64,000 nt of DNA from Veillonella tobetsuensis (GCF_001078375.1 NZ_BBXI01000009.1:362789-426788), one strand, 5' to 3'. Numbered from the stretch's first letter, positions 34,859 through 43,326 are shown. Notes: a model not told the origin generated them from the sequence alone. Program-made: numbers and translations.

Positions 34859-36523
34859 ATGTTAACGCAAATGAGCATTCGCAACTTTGCGTTGATTGAG
34901 CAAATGAATATTTCATTTAAAGATGGCATAACTATCTTTACCGGCGAAACTGGGGCAGGTAAATCCATATTAATGGATGCTTTCAGTATCTTACTAGGAG
35001 AACGAGCTAGTAGCGAGTTTATTCGTCATGGTAAAGATAGTTTTGTTATAGATGGCATATTCGACATTGCTAATCACCAAAGTTTATTAGATGTATTAGA
35101 ATCAAAAAATATTATAGTAGAAGATGATCAACTTATTTTATCTCGATCCTTTAATACTTCTGGTAAATCGATGATATTGGCTAATGATCAACCAATTCCT
35201 TTAAAAGCACTTAAAGAAATTGGTCAGTTATTAGCAGATATACATGGCCAATATAGCAATCAAAAATTATTGAATCCAGATTCGCATCATGAATATCTAG
35301 ATAGTTATAATGAAGTTGGGCTAAAAGCTTATCAAGAATATAAGGAAGCCTATAAAGAATATAAAGCAGCGAAGCAAGCATTAGATAATTTATCTGAACA
35401 TATGGCGGAGCGTGCTCGTGAGCTTGATATGCTACGCTTTCAGATAGATGAAATAGAAGAAGCAGGTTTACAACCTGGTGAAGACGAAGCCATCGCTGAA
35501 GAATTAAAACGTTTAGATAGCTTTGACCATATCGATAAGGTACTTGGCTCATGTTATGATGCATTTTACAGCGGACGTCATCCTTTATTAGATACGGTGA
35601 ACGCTATAAAGGTAGAAGTAAATGATCTTGTTAAATATGATGATGAGGTTAAAGAGATTTCGGAACTAGTCAATTCTGCATACTTTCAATTAGAGGAAGC
35701 TGCACAATCACTAGATCGATATAGAGATTCCATTAGCTATGATGAAGAACGATATGCGTATTGCCAAGATAGAGATTCTACTATTTATGGTTTAAAGAAG
35801 AAATATGGTGATACTGTTCAGGACATATTAAATTATGAAGACAAAGCTCAACAACGCCTAGAGGAACTACAGTCTGAAGTTTGTGAACAAGTTCAGTTGG
35901 AGGAGTTGTTAGCGGAAAAAGAAAGTATTGCTAAGAAAGCATTAACTAAGCTTACAACTGTTAGACAAGAAAATGCCATTATAATTGCAAAACAATTACA
36001 TACTGAATTTGCAGATTTAGGCATGGAAAAAGGGGATATCCGTTTCTATATTGATTCTAGCGAAGACCTTTTACCATTAGGCGCTAAATCTATCGAATTA
36101 TTGTTTTCAGCTAATAAAGGTGAGCAATTATTACCACTACACAAAGTGGCTTCTGGCGGTGAATTAGCTCGTATAGCACTAGCTTTTAAATCTGTATTCC
36201 GTACAGATAATCATAAGACCCTTGTATTCGATGAAATTGATGTCGGTATTAGTGGTGATATTGCATTAAAAGTTGCAGAAAAAATATTGACTTTATCTAA
36301 AACAAATCAGGTATTCTGTATAACACATTTACCTCAAACTGCAAGCATAGCAAAACAACATTATCATCTTGCTAAACAGGAACATGAAGGGCGAACAATA
36401 TCTACATTATCACAATTAAATGATGAAGAACGTCTATCACAAATAGCTTCCATGATGTCTGGAAAAGGAATGTCCAACACAGCTCTGGCAGCTGCAAAAG
36501 AACTTATTGACCATTTCCATTGA
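34859..36523 (+). CDS. recN: DNA repair protein RecN
   Basis: An SMC-like ATPase of double-strand-break repair. It has the N-terminal FTGETGAGKSILMDA Walker A (about 25-39), two coiled-coil arms (about 155-225 and 285-365), and the C-terminal signature ASGGELARIALAFK (about 430-443) plus Walker B TLVFDEIDVGISG (about 452-464). Length 554 is standard. No SOS box is apparent directly before it; it is read from the argR promoter. The promoter of the downstream lysine riboswitch overlaps its stop codon. Confidence 0.96.
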   Translation: MLTQMSIRNFALIEQMNISFKDGITIFTGETGAGKSILMDAFSILLGERASSEFIRHGKDSFVIDGIFDIANHQSLLDVLESKNIIVEDDQLILSRSFNTSGKSMILANDQPIPLKALKEIGQLLADIHGQYSNQKLLNPDSHHEYLDSYNEVGLKAYQEYKEAYKEYKAAKQALDNLSEHMAERARELDMLRFQIDEIEEAGLQPGEDEAIAEELKRLDSFDHIDKVLGSCYDAFYSGRHPLLDTVNAIKVEVNDLVKYDDEVKEISELVNSAYFQLEEAAQSLDRYRDSISYDEERYAYCQDRDSTIYGLKKKYGDTVQDILNYEDKAQQRLEELQSEVCEQVQLEELLAEKESIAKKALTKLTTVRQENAIIIAKQLHTEFADLGMEKGDIRFYIDSSEDLLPLGAKSIELLFSANKGEQLLPLHKVASGGELARIALAFKSVFRTDNHKTLVFDEIDVGISGDIALKVAEKILTLSKTNQVFCITHLPQTASIAKQHYHLAKQEHEGRTISTLSQLNDEERLSQIASMMSGKGMSNTALAAAKELIDHFH

Positions 36524-36548
36524 CTAAATACGCATAATTTCTTATACT
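36520..36548 (+). promoter_or_regulatory. Promoter for the lysine riboswitch/dapB operon
   Basis: TTGACT (36520-36525), a 17-base spacer and TATACT (36543-36548). The -35 hexamer overlaps the recN stop codon. Predicted start near 36555, about 15 bases before the aptamer. Confidence 0.75.
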
Positions 36549-36568
36549 TATTATAATAACTCAATAAT

Positions 36569-36735
36569 AAGGTAGAGGTGCGGGTATAAAGAGTCATCAT
36601 GAGGAGTCGGCAAACAATGAGTCATGATAAAAGGTGTGCTTGCCGAAGTGGGGTGATTGCCAAGTCATCATGCTGGTTGTCTATTTAATAGGTAGACAAC
36701 TGTCATCAATATTGATATTGGTGGAGTGCTATCAT
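36569..36735 (+). promoter_or_regulatory. Lysine riboswitch (L box) aptamer
   Basis: The conserved lysine-riboswitch segments appear in order: AGAGGTGCG at 36574-36582, ATGAGGAGTCGGC, then AAAAGGTGTGCTTGCCGAAG and TGGGGTGATTGCCAAG. The P1 strand GGTAG (36571-36575) pairs with CTATC (36729-36733). A P5-type hairpin, ATCAATATTGATATT, precedes the closing strand. It lies upstream of dapB-asd-dapA, the lysine/diaminopimelate genes, as this class does in other Firmicutes. Lysine binding should favour the downstream terminator. Confidence 0.88.
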
Positions 36736-36770
36736 AGATCTTGTTTAATTAACGATGAATCGTATATATT

Positions 36771-36802
36771 AAGCCAGTGGATAGCTTTCCACTGGCTTTT
36801 TT
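36771..36802 (+). terminator. Riboswitch-controlled terminator before dapB
   Basis: An 11-base-pair stem (AAGCCAGTGGA 36771-36781 with 36788-36798) and a T run to 36802. It ends just before the GGGAGG ribosome site of dapB, the expected off-switch of the lysine riboswitch. Confidence 0.88.
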
Positions 36803-36813
36803 GGGAGGTAAAT

Positions 36814-37611
36814 ATGATTCGAGTAATGGTAAACGGTGCAGGCGGCAAAATGGGTCGCGAAGTCGTAAAAGCAGTACAAGCAGATTCTGAATTAACATTA
36901 GTAGGGGGAATCGATCCAACTAAGGACGGACAAGACATTGGTACTGTAGCAGGTATGGAGCCACTACAAATTACAATGGCTCCATCCGTAGACGATGTAC
37001 TCGGAAATAATAAGCCTGATGTTATTGTAGATTTTACAAATCCTGCAGTTATTTTTGAAAATGCAAAAAAAATCCTTTCTGCTGGAGTTCATCTAGTGAT
37101 TGGCACCACAGGTTTGACAGAAGAACAACGTAATGAATTACATGAAATTGGTCTAAAGAATCACGCCAACTGTCTAGTAGCACCAAACTTTTCTTTAGGC
37201 GCTGTAATGATGATGAAAGTAGCCGCTGATTTGGCACCATATTTCCCAGATGTGGAAATCATCGAGTTACATCACAATCATAAATATGATGCACCATCAG
37301 GAACATCCATTTTGACTGCAAAACTCATTAATGATGCTAAACAAGCTGCTAATGTGACAAGTTCTGAAGACTTGACACGTGAAAGCTTACCTGGCGCACG
37401 CGGTGCAAAGGTAGACGATATTACTATTCATAGTGTACGATTACCAGGTTACGTAGCTCATCAAGAGGTATTATTTGGTGGTCATGATGAAACATTGACT
37501 ATTCGACACGATAGCTTAAGCCGTTTATCCTTTATGCCTGGCGTTGTACTAGCATGTAAGAAAATTACCTCTAAACCAGGCTTAACATATGGCTTAGAAC
37601 ATTATTTATAA
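36814..37611 (+). CDS. dapB: 4-hydroxy-tetrahydrodipicolinate reductase
   Basis: Reduces hydroxytetrahydrodipicolinate on the diaminopimelate/lysine path. The N-terminal NAD(P) motif VNGAGGKMGREVVKA, the catalytic ELHHNHKYDAPSGTS (about 149-163) with histidines and lysine, and the VIGTTGLTEEQ segment are present. Length is 265 residues. ATG 36814 is chosen for GGGAGG at 6 bases; the open frame upstream runs through the riboswitch and is not coding. First gene of dapB-asd-dapA. Confidence 0.96.
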   Translation: MIRVMVNGAGGKMGREVVKAVQADSELTLVGGIDPTKDGQDIGTVAGMEPLQITMAPSVDDVLGNNKPDVIVDFTNPAVIFENAKKILSAGVHLVIGTTGLTEEQRNELHEIGLKNHANCLVAPNFSLGAVMMMKVAADLAPYFPDVEIIELHHNHKYDAPSGTSILTAKLINDAKQAANVTSSEDLTRESLPGARGAKVDDITIHSVRLPGYVAHQEVLFGGHDETLTIRHDSLSRLSFMPGVVLACKKITSKPGLTYGLEHYL

Positions 37612-37645
37612 TTTTCATTAAATAGATTATTTGAGGAGACGAGAG

Positions 37646-38677
37646 ATGAAAAAACCTAATGTAGCAATCCTTGGTGCCACTGGTGCAGTAGGGGCAGAAT
37701 TTATTACACTTATTGAAGAGCGTAATTTCCCTTATGAAAATTTAAAATTATTAGCATCTTCCCGTTCTGCAGGCATAGAACTGACTGTAAATGGCAAAAC
37801 TTATATTGTAGAAGAAGCTAAACCAGAATCTTTTGACAATATTGATATTGCATTATTCGCAGGTGGGTCTATTTCTAAAACATTAGGTCCTGAAGCGGCA
37901 AAACGCGGTGCTATCGTTATCGATAATTCCAGTGCATTCCGTATGGATCCAGAGGTTCCTCTTGTTGTACCAGAGGTTAACCCAGATGATATCTTAACGC
38001 ATAAGGGTATCATTGCTAACCCAAACTGCTCTACAATCATCATGTGCTTAGGCTTAAAACCACTTCATGATTTGTCTCCCATTAAACGCATTGTCGTATC
38101 TACATACCAAGCAGTATCTGGTGCCGGTAAAGAAGGTATTGAAGAGCTAGAAAGACAAGTACAAGAATTCACTGAAGGTAAAGAAATGACAGCTAATTTG
38201 TTACCTACTGGTTCTGCGCCAAAACACTATCCAGTAGCTTTCAATTTATTACCTCAAATTGATGTATTCTTGGAAAACGATTATACTAAAGAAGAGATGA
38301 AGATGGTTTACGAAACACAGAAAATCCTTCACGATGATACTATTCAAGTAGTACCAACAACCGTTCGGGTTCCTGTATATCGTTCTCATTCTGAATCCGT
38401 ATTAGTTGAAACAGAAGCACCAGTATCTGTAGAGGATTTCCGTAAAGCCTGTACAGCATTCCCAGGGTTACAAGTAAAAGATAATCCTGCTGAGCAAGAA
38501 TATCCAATGCCATTGTATACATCTAATCAAAACGATTGTGAAATCGGTCGTATTCGTAAAGATTTATACAATGATAAAGGTATGAATTTCTGGATTGTAG
38601 GGGACCAAATCCGCAAAGGTGCTGCATTAAATGCATTACAAATTGCAGAATATTTAGTAGAAAAACAAGCATTTTAA
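37646..38677 (+). CDS. asd: Aspartate-semialdehyde dehydrogenase
   Basis: Reduces aspartyl phosphate to aspartate semialdehyde, the common precursor for lysine, threonine and methionine. NADP-binding ILGATGAVGAEFI at the N-terminus, the catalytic cysteine in IANPNCSTIIM (about 124-134), and the histidine in RVPVYRSHSESV (about 242-253) are intact. Length is 343. ATG 37646 is selected for the GAGGAG site. It supplies the substrate for both dapA here and hom at 13 kb. Confidence 0.96.
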   Translation: MKKPNVAILGATGAVGAEFITLIEERNFPYENLKLLASSRSAGIELTVNGKTYIVEEAKPESFDNIDIALFAGGSISKTLGPEAAKRGAIVIDNSSAFRMDPEVPLVVPEVNPDDILTHKGIIANPNCSTIIMCLGLKPLHDLSPIKRIVVSTYQAVSGAGKEGIEELERQVQEFTEGKEMTANLLPTGSAPKHYPVAFNLLPQIDVFLENDYTKEEMKMVYETQKILHDDTIQVVPTTVRVPVYRSHSESVLVETEAPVSVEDFRKACTAFPGLQVKDNPAEQEYPMPLYTSNQNDCEIGRIRKDLYNDKGMNFWIVGDQIRKGAALNALQIAEYLVEKQAF

Positions 38678-38700
38678 TATCCATCAAGGGGGAGATTACT

Positions 38701-39588
38701 ATGAAAACCTTTGGTCGTGTATTAACGGCAATGATTACATCATTTAATGAAGATGGATCCGTCAATATTGACAATACATTAACCATAGCACATCATCTTT
38801 TAGAAAATGGGTCTAATGGTTTAGTCGTTTGTGGAACAACAGGTGAAAATCCTACTATATCCCGTGAAGAAAAAGCAGCGCTTTTTAAAGCGGTAGCAAA
38901 AGAATGTAGTCATAAAGGAACTATTATTGCCAATGTAGGCTCTAATGATACAAAAGCATCTGTTGATTTTGTAAAAGAAGTTTCAGAAATTCCTGGTATT
39001 AATGGATTCCTAGTAGTGGTACCTTATTATAATAAACCAAATCAACAAGGACAATATTTGCATTTTAAAGCTATTGCAGAAGCAACTACTTTACCAATCA
39101 TGATATACAATGTGCCAGGTCGTGTCGGTACTGGTATATTACCAGCTACAGTAGCGCGACTTCACAAAGAATATCCTCATATATGTGCTATAAAAGAAGC
39201 TAGTGGTAATGTACTAATAGCTTCTGAAATCAAACGTTTAATGCCTGATGATGATTTCATGGTATATAGCGGTGATGATGGACTTACATTACCAATGCTA
39301 GCCGTTGGTGGTTGTGGTGTTGTATCTGTTGTTGGACATGTAGCTGGCAAAGATATGAACGCTATGATTGCAGCCTATGAAGACGGTAATACAAAAGAAG
39401 CGTTACGCTTACATCAAAAAATAGGCGATATTATCAAAGCCATGTTCGTTACAACCAATCCCATCCCTATAAAATATGCTGTTCGTAAGCTTGGATTACC
39501 ATCTGGTGCATTCAATCTTCCAATGTGTGAACCATCTCCAGAAGAGGCAGCATGCATAGATAAAGCATTAACTGAATATCTAAAATAA
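38701..39588 (+). CDS. dapA: 4-hydroxy-tetrahydrodipicolinate synthase
   Basis: Condenses pyruvate with aspartate semialdehyde, the first committed step to diaminopimelate and lysine. The N-terminal TAMITSFNEDGSVN and GTTGENPTIS motifs, the tyrosine in IMIYNVPGRVG (about 134-144), and the Schiff-base lysine in AIKEASGN (about 164-171) are all present. Length 295 is exact. GGGGGAG lies ahead of the ATG. It ends the lysine operon, before the terminator at 39604. Confidence 0.96.
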   Translation: MKTFGRVLTAMITSFNEDGSVNIDNTLTIAHHLLENGSNGLVVCGTTGENPTISREEKAALFKAVAKECSHKGTIIANVGSNDTKASVDFVKEVSEIPGINGFLVVVPYYNKPNQQGQYLHFKAIAEATTLPIMIYNVPGRVGTGILPATVARLHKEYPHICAIKEASGNVLIASEIKRLMPDDDFMVYSGDDGLTLPMLAVGGCGVVSVVGHVAGKDMNAMIAAYEDGNTKEALRLHQKIGDIIKAMFVTTNPIPIKYAVRKLGLPSGAFNLPMCEPSPEEAACIDKALTEYLK

Positions 39589-39603
39589 GAGATAAGAGTA
39601 TAG

Positions 39604-39640
39604 AAAACCAGTAACTACATTTGTGGCTACTGGTTTTACT
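39604..39640 (+). terminator. Intrinsic terminator after dapA
   Basis: AAAACCAGTA (39604-39613) pairs with TACTGGTTTT (39628-39637), a 10-base-pair stem with a 14-base loop and short T run, 16 bases after the dapA stop. Confidence 0.75.
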
Positions 39641-39690
39641 TTATAATAAGCATATTATAAATATTATCTTTGATGACTATAAATATATTT

Positions 39691-39719
39691 TTGTGTGTCA
39701 GATTTTATTATGATATAAT
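39691..39719 (+). promoter_or_regulatory. Promoter and leader of the panD operon
   Basis: TTGTGT (39691-39696), a 17-base spacer ending in TGA, and TATAAT (39714-39719), an extended -10. The leader of about 115 bases to panD contains a hairpin GAGATAGT/ACTATaCTC with a bulged A, near 39727-39755. This recalls the pan RNA motif found before pan genes, but I cannot confirm it. Confidence 0.6.
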
Positions 39720-39841
39720 CTCACATGGAGATAGTATTTTTAACTATACTCTAGTCTACTGTTAATTCATGATAAACATATAAATTGTGAAAGTTCGAAT
39801 CGACCATTAGGCGGTTACATTTAATACACAAGGAGTTTAAC

Positions 39842-40234
39842 ATGGAACTAACAATGTTAAAAGGTAAAATTCACAGAGCTACTGTGACTCAAGCAGAACT
39901 TGATTATGTAGGGAGCATTACAATTGATACTGATCTTTTGAATGCATCTGGAATACGTGAATATGAACAAGTTCAAATTGTAAACATTAATAATGGTGCA
40001 CGTTTTTCCACATATACAATTGCTGGAGAATCTGGTAGTGGTGTAATCTGTTTAAACGGTGCTGCAGCAAGACATGTACAGGTAAAAGATAAGATTATTA
40101 TCATGTGCTATGCTCAGCTTAATGAAAATGAGGTAGATACCCATAAGCCTCTCGTTGTTTTTGTAGATAATAATAATAAGATAAGTCATATAAAAAACTA
40201 TGAAAAACATGGTTTATTAGTGGATCAAGACTAA
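39842..40234 (+). CDS. panD: Aspartate 1-decarboxylase precursor
   Basis: Makes beta-alanine for pantothenate. It is a self-cleaving pyruvoyl enzyme: the cleavage site GS (G24-S25) is in [14 protein letters not shown], and the catalytic residues in [11 protein letters not shown] and [18 protein letters not shown] are conserved. Length 130 is normal. AAGGAG lies ahead of the ATG. It opens panD-panC-transporter. No panB or panE is present here. Confidence 0.96.
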   Translation: MELTMLKGKIHRATVTQAELDYVGSITIDTDLLNASGIREYEQVQIVNINNGARFSTYTIAGESGSGVICLNGAAARHVQVKDKIIIMCYAQLNENEVDTHKPLVVFVDNNNKISHIKNYEKHGLLVDQD

Positions 40235-40311
40235 CTGTTTTTGATCGAATTACGGTAGACTGTATAGGACTATCTTTGTATTTACAATTTACAAGTAACG
40301 GAGGAATTCTT

Positions 40312-41154
40312 ATGGAAATTATAACTACAATAGAAAAAGTACGAAATACAATAAACACTTGGAGAAAACAAGGGTATTCAATTGGATTTGTGCCTACTAT
40401 GGGATACTTACATGATGGTCATGCTGCATTAATTGATGAAGCAAGAAAAAATAATGACAAGGTTGTTGTATCTATATTTGTTAATCCTACTCAGTTTGGA
40501 GAAAACGAAGATCTAAGCTCCTATCCAAGAGATTTAAATCGAGATAAAACACTATGTGAATCACATGGGGTTGACCTCATATTTACGCCTAGCCCAGATG
40601 AGATGTATTGCAATAGAAAAGCCTTTGTAAATATTATTGATTTATCTGATACATTGTGTGGCGTTCGTAGACCAATTCACTTTAAAGGTGTTTGTACTGT
40701 TGTAGCAAAATTCTTTAATATTATTCAACCTAATAATGCTTATTTTGGTGAAAAGGATGCACAACAATTAGCCATTATACGTAAAATGGTTTTCGATTTA
40801 AACTTCCCAGTAAATATAATTGGAGTGCCTATCGTTCGTGAATCAGATGGTCTAGCAAAATCTTCTCGTAATACATATTTATCTAGTGAAGAACGAAATG
40901 CTGCCACAATATTGTATAAAGCTATTCAAGAGGGAAAACAAGCTATTAAATGCGGGGGTTCTGCAGATACTATTATTAATACTATGACAAATATTGTTGA
41001 TACAGAACCATTAGCAAAAATAGATTATATCTCAGTTGTCGATGCTAATACAATGCAACCTGTTCAAGAGATTACATCTCCAGTATTGGTCGCTATGGCT
41101 GTATACATTGGATCTACACGACTTATTGATAACTTCTCGTTCGATACAAAATAG
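40312..41154 (+). CDS. panC: Pantothenate synthetase
   Basis: Ligates pantoate with beta-alanine using ATP. The family motifs PTMGYLHDGHAALIDEA (about 29-45), SIFVNPTQFGENEDL, YFGEKDAQQLAIIR and KSSRNTYLS are intact. Length is 280 residues. ATG 40312 is chosen because GGAGG sits 7 bases before it; the longer upstream frame has no ribosome site. It follows panD and precedes the transporter by 11 bases. Confidence 0.95.
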   Translation: MEIITTIEKVRNTINTWRKQGYSIGFVPTMGYLHDGHAALIDEARKNNDKVVVSIFVNPTQFGENEDLSSYPRDLNRDKTLCESHGVDLIFTPSPDEMYCNRKAFVNIIDLSDTLCGVRRPIHFKGVCTVVAKFFNIIQPNNAYFGEKDAQQLAIIRKMVFDLNFPVNIIGVPIVRESDGLAKSSRNTYLSSEERNAATILYKAIQEGKQAIKCGGSADTIINTMTNIVDTEPLAKIDYISVVDANTMQPVQEITSPVLVAMAVYIGSTRLIDNFSFDTK

Positions 41155-41165
41155 GGAGGGAAGTT

Positions 41166-42086
41166 ATGAATTATTTCCAAACACTAACGCATATAATCTC
41201 CAAGTACTTAATGGTCCTAATCATCGGTTTTTCGTGTCTAGCTTATATGGTGCCTGATTACTTCACATGGGCCATAGCTTATACACCATTTTTACTAGGC
41301 ATTGCTATGTTTGGTATGGGGCTTACAATTAAGTTTGAAAGCCTATGTAATATTCTTAAATACCCAAAAGATATTTGTATCGGCGTACTGGCACAATATA
41401 CGATTATGCCTTTATTAGCATGGGGAATTTGTCATGTATTTACTTTACCTCCTGATATTGCCATCGGTGTTATATTAGTCGGCTGTTGTCCTGGTGGCAC
41501 AGCTAGTAATGTTATTACATACATTGCTAAAGGGGATGTACCTCTATCAGTAGGGATGACAATTATGTCGACATTAATAGCCCCTATCGTAACACCATTA
41601 TTAATCTTATATATTGGTGGTGCCTGGGTAGATGTAGCATTCCTTCCAATGATGATAACAATGATGAAAGTAATCATTGTACCAATCTTATTAGGTGCTG
41701 TCATTCAATATGTTTGTAAATCACACATCAATACACTAACCAGTATAAGTCCTATATTTTCAATGATTGCTATTATATTATTAATAGCAGCCATTATTGC
41801 AGTTAATAGGGACAAGCTATTAGTTTCTGGTTTACTAACTCTTATTGTAGTTGGTATTCATAATATTCTAGGCTTACTTTTAGGTTTAAGCGTAGGTAAA
41901 GTGCTTAAATTAAAATACGATAAAACTACTGCATTAGCGATAGAGGTGGGAATGCAAAATAGTGGACTAGCTGTAACATTGGCAGCCACTAACTTTGCAC
42001 TAAATCCACTAGCAACTCTTGTAGGAGCTATATTCAGTGTATGGCACAATATATCAGGTGCTATATTTGCTAGTTTACGAAGATAA
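41166..42086 (+). CDS. Bile acid:sodium symporter (BASS) family transporter, possible pantoate/ketopantoate importer
   Basis: A 306-residue membrane protein with about ten hydrophobic segments. The BASS family motifs MFGMGLTIKFE (about 47-57), GCCPGGTASNVITYIAKGDV (about 106-125) and EVGMQNSGLAVTLA (about 263-276) are present. Sodium-binding motifs of BASS carriers include the EVGMQN stretch. PanS of Salmonella, a BASS protein, takes up a pantothenate precursor. Being in one unit with panD and panC and lacking panB/panE nearby makes uptake of pantoate or ketopantoate the most natural guess; substrate cannot be read from sequence. Ribosome site GGGAGG precedes the ATG. Confidence 0.8.
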   Translation: MNYFQTLTHIISKYLMVLIIGFSCLAYMVPDYFTWAIAYTPFLLGIAMFGMGLTIKFESLCNILKYPKDICIGVLAQYTIMPLLAWGICHVFTLPPDIAIGVILVGCCPGGTASNVITYIAKGDVPLSVGMTIMSTLIAPIVTPLLILYIGGAWVDVAFLPMMITMMKVIIVPILLGAVIQYVCKSHINTLTSISPIFSMIAIILLIAAIIAVNRDKLLVSGLLTLIVVGIHNILGLLLGLSVGKVLKLKYDKTTALAIEVGMQNSGLAVTLAATNFALNPLATLVGAIFSVWHNISGAIFASLRR

Positions 42087-42095
42087 AAATATCGG

Positions 42096-42139
42096 TATAA
42101 CAAAAAGACGGCAACTTACGTTGCCGTCTTTTTGTTATA
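42096..42139. terminator. Bidirectional terminator between the BASS gene and lexA
   Basis: A perfect 20-base-pair stem (42096-42115 with 42120-42139) with a 4-base TTAC loop, containing AAAAAGACGGCAAC, with a T run in both directions. It overlaps the lexA stop codon at 42135-42137 and separates the convergent genes. Confidence 0.93.
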
Positions 42140-42812
42140 TTCTATCTCTTACAAGACCAATCACAAGGCCTTCAATATGACAATCATCTACAATAATTGG
42201 ATCAAAATCATCATTTTCAGGTTGTAAACGAATATGTCCATTTTCCTTATAAAAACGCTTAACAGTAGCTTCATCGTCGATACGAGCCACCACAATATCA
42301 CCATTATTAGCTGTATTTTGATGACGTACTATAAGCATATCACCTTCATACATACCAATATTCATCATGGATTCGCCTTGTACACGGAGCATAAAACAAT
42401 CTGAATCACCTGTAAGCTGAACCGGTAAAGTCAATGTAGCCTCCAAGTTCTCAACAGCGGTAATAGGAGTACCTGCTTGTACGGTACCGATGAGGGGAAC
42501 TTGTTTTAAACCAGCACCAAGAAATTCAAAATTATCAGAGCTAGTTGTTTCATTATTGTTCTTAGATACAGAAATAGTAGGCTTATTATCATCTAAAATC
42601 GTAATAGCACGGTTTTTATTCGGATCACGTTTGATATATCCAAACTTTTCTAATGTATTTAAGTGGGATTGTACAGTAGATGTAGAGCTAAGACCTACAT
42701 AAGCACAAATTTCACGAACAGTAGGGCAACGGTATTCATTATGTAATGAATCACGAATAAACTCTAATATACGACGTTGTTTCGTATTAATATCAGTAGC
42801 TGGGCGTCTCAC
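42135..42812 (-). CDS. lexA: SOS repressor LexA
   Basis: A self-cleaving repressor of the SOS response. The N-terminal winged helix has TKQRRILEFIRDSL and CPTVREICAYVGLSSTSTVQ (about 29-48). The autocleavage site is A113-G114 in VPLIGTVQAGTP. The catalytic serine is S148 in GESMMNIGMYEGDM and the lysine K185 in DEATVKRFYK. The start is a GTG at 42812, after CGGAGG; the frame is open further up to 42917 but those 35 codons overlap the promoter. Length 225. A 17-spaced promoter at 42885-42913 overlaps an SOS box, so it controls itself. Confidence 0.95.
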   Translation of the reverse strand: MRRPATDINTKQRRILEFIRDSLHNEYRCPTVREICAYVGLSSTSTVQSHLNTLEKFGYIKRDPNKNRAITILDDNKPTISVSKNNNETTSSDNFEFLGAGLKQVPLIGTVQAGTPITAVENLEATLTLPVQLTGDSDCFMLRVQGESMMNIGMYEGDMLIVRHQNTANNGDIVVARIDDEATVKRFYKENGHIRLQPENDDFDPIIVDDCHIEGLVIGLVRDRI

Positions 42813-42884
42813 AAGAACCTCCGATAATGTACCAAAAAAAGGATATATAAAAGTATATACTATAATTATTTGCTTTATAAGCTT

Positions 42885-42913
42885 ATTATATAGGTATTTT
42901 AATACTTTTGCAA
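42885..42913 (-). promoter_or_regulatory. lexA promoter
   Basis: On the - strand: TTGCAA (42908-42913), a 17-base spacer and TATAAT (42885-42890). SOS box 1 (42911-42924) overlaps the -35 hexamer, the expected place for autorepression. Confidence 0.8.
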
Positions 42914-42924
42914 ACATTTGTTCT
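42911..42924 (-). promoter_or_regulatory. SOS box 1 (LexA operator)
   Basis: CAAAC-ATTT-GTTCT, which on the - strand reads AGAAC-AAAT-GTTTG, fits the Firmicute LexA consensus CGAAC-N4-GTTCG with two symmetric-type substitutions. It overlaps the lexA -35. Confidence 0.75.
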
Positions 42925-42932
42925 AAAACACT

Positions 42933-42961
42933 TGACCGAACATCTGTTTGTGTGCTATTAT
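42933..42961 (+). promoter_or_regulatory. Promoter of the LysM/YneA-like gene
   Basis: TTGACC (42933-42938), a 17-base spacer ending in TGC, and TATTAT (42956-42961). SOS box 2 lies inside the spacer. Divergent from the lexA promoter. Confidence 0.75.
42937..42950 (+). promoter_or_regulatory. SOS box 2 (LexA operator)
   Basis: CGAAC-ATCT-GTTTG lies between the -35 and -10 of the LysM gene promoter. It is the closest match to the CGAAC-N4-GTTCG consensus of the three boxes. Confidence 0.8.
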
Positions 42962-42972
42962 TTCATTGTAAA

Positions 42973-42986
42973 CAAACAAACGTTCT
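42973..42986 (+). promoter_or_regulatory. SOS box 3 (LexA operator)
   Basis: CAAAC-AAAC-GTTCT, just downstream of the predicted LysM transcript start. It would block elongation or strengthen cooperative repression. Confidence 0.65.
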
Positions 42987-43023
42987 GAATTTTATGTTCG
43001 ATATATAAAAGAGGTAATGTATT

Positions 43024-43326
43024 ATGAAACACATTATGATTATGTTAAGCATCTGTTTTGCAATGGTAATTGGTTATCAACAAACAACACCAGCGATGGA
43101 GTCTCATACAATTCAAGAGGTAACAGTTCAAGAAGGTGATACTTTATGGGACATTGCTGCTCGTTCAACTGGATCTAGTGTAGATATTCGTGAAGTCGTA
43201 TTTGAAGTTAAAGAATTAAATAATATTTCAAATTCTGGCGCATTGACACCTGGAACAAAACTTAAAGTTCCAGTATATAAATCTGATAGTCCTACACGAG
43301 CTATGGACTATATGGCTCAAAATTAA
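43024..43326 (+). CDS. Small LysM-domain protein, YneA-like SOS cell-division suppressor candidate
   Basis: A 100-residue protein with an N-terminal hydrophobic segment (about 3-19, IMIMLSICFAMVIGY), a short linker, and one LysM domain (about 33-79, VQEGDTLWDIAARS ... LTPGTKLKVPV). B. subtilis YneA has the same plan, lies divergent from lexA, and blocks division during SOS. The gene here is divergent from lexA, with three SOS boxes in the shared region, and AAGAGG ahead of its ATG. Function is inferred from layout and location; no YneA activity has been shown. LysM binds peptidoglycan. Confidence 0.8.
   Translation: MKHIMIMLSICFAMVIGYQQTTPAMESHTIQEVTVQEGDTLWDIAARSTGSSVDIREVVFEVKELNNISNSGALTPGTKLKVPVYKSDSPTRAMDYMAQN

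Noticed and set aside
35211..35564. 117-codon - strand frame inside recN
   Set aside because: Antisense shadow of recN; no recognisable family or ribosome site.
39780..39830. tRNA-like GTTCGAATC T-loop in the panD leader
   Set aside because: No acceptor, D or anticodon stems can be drawn around it.
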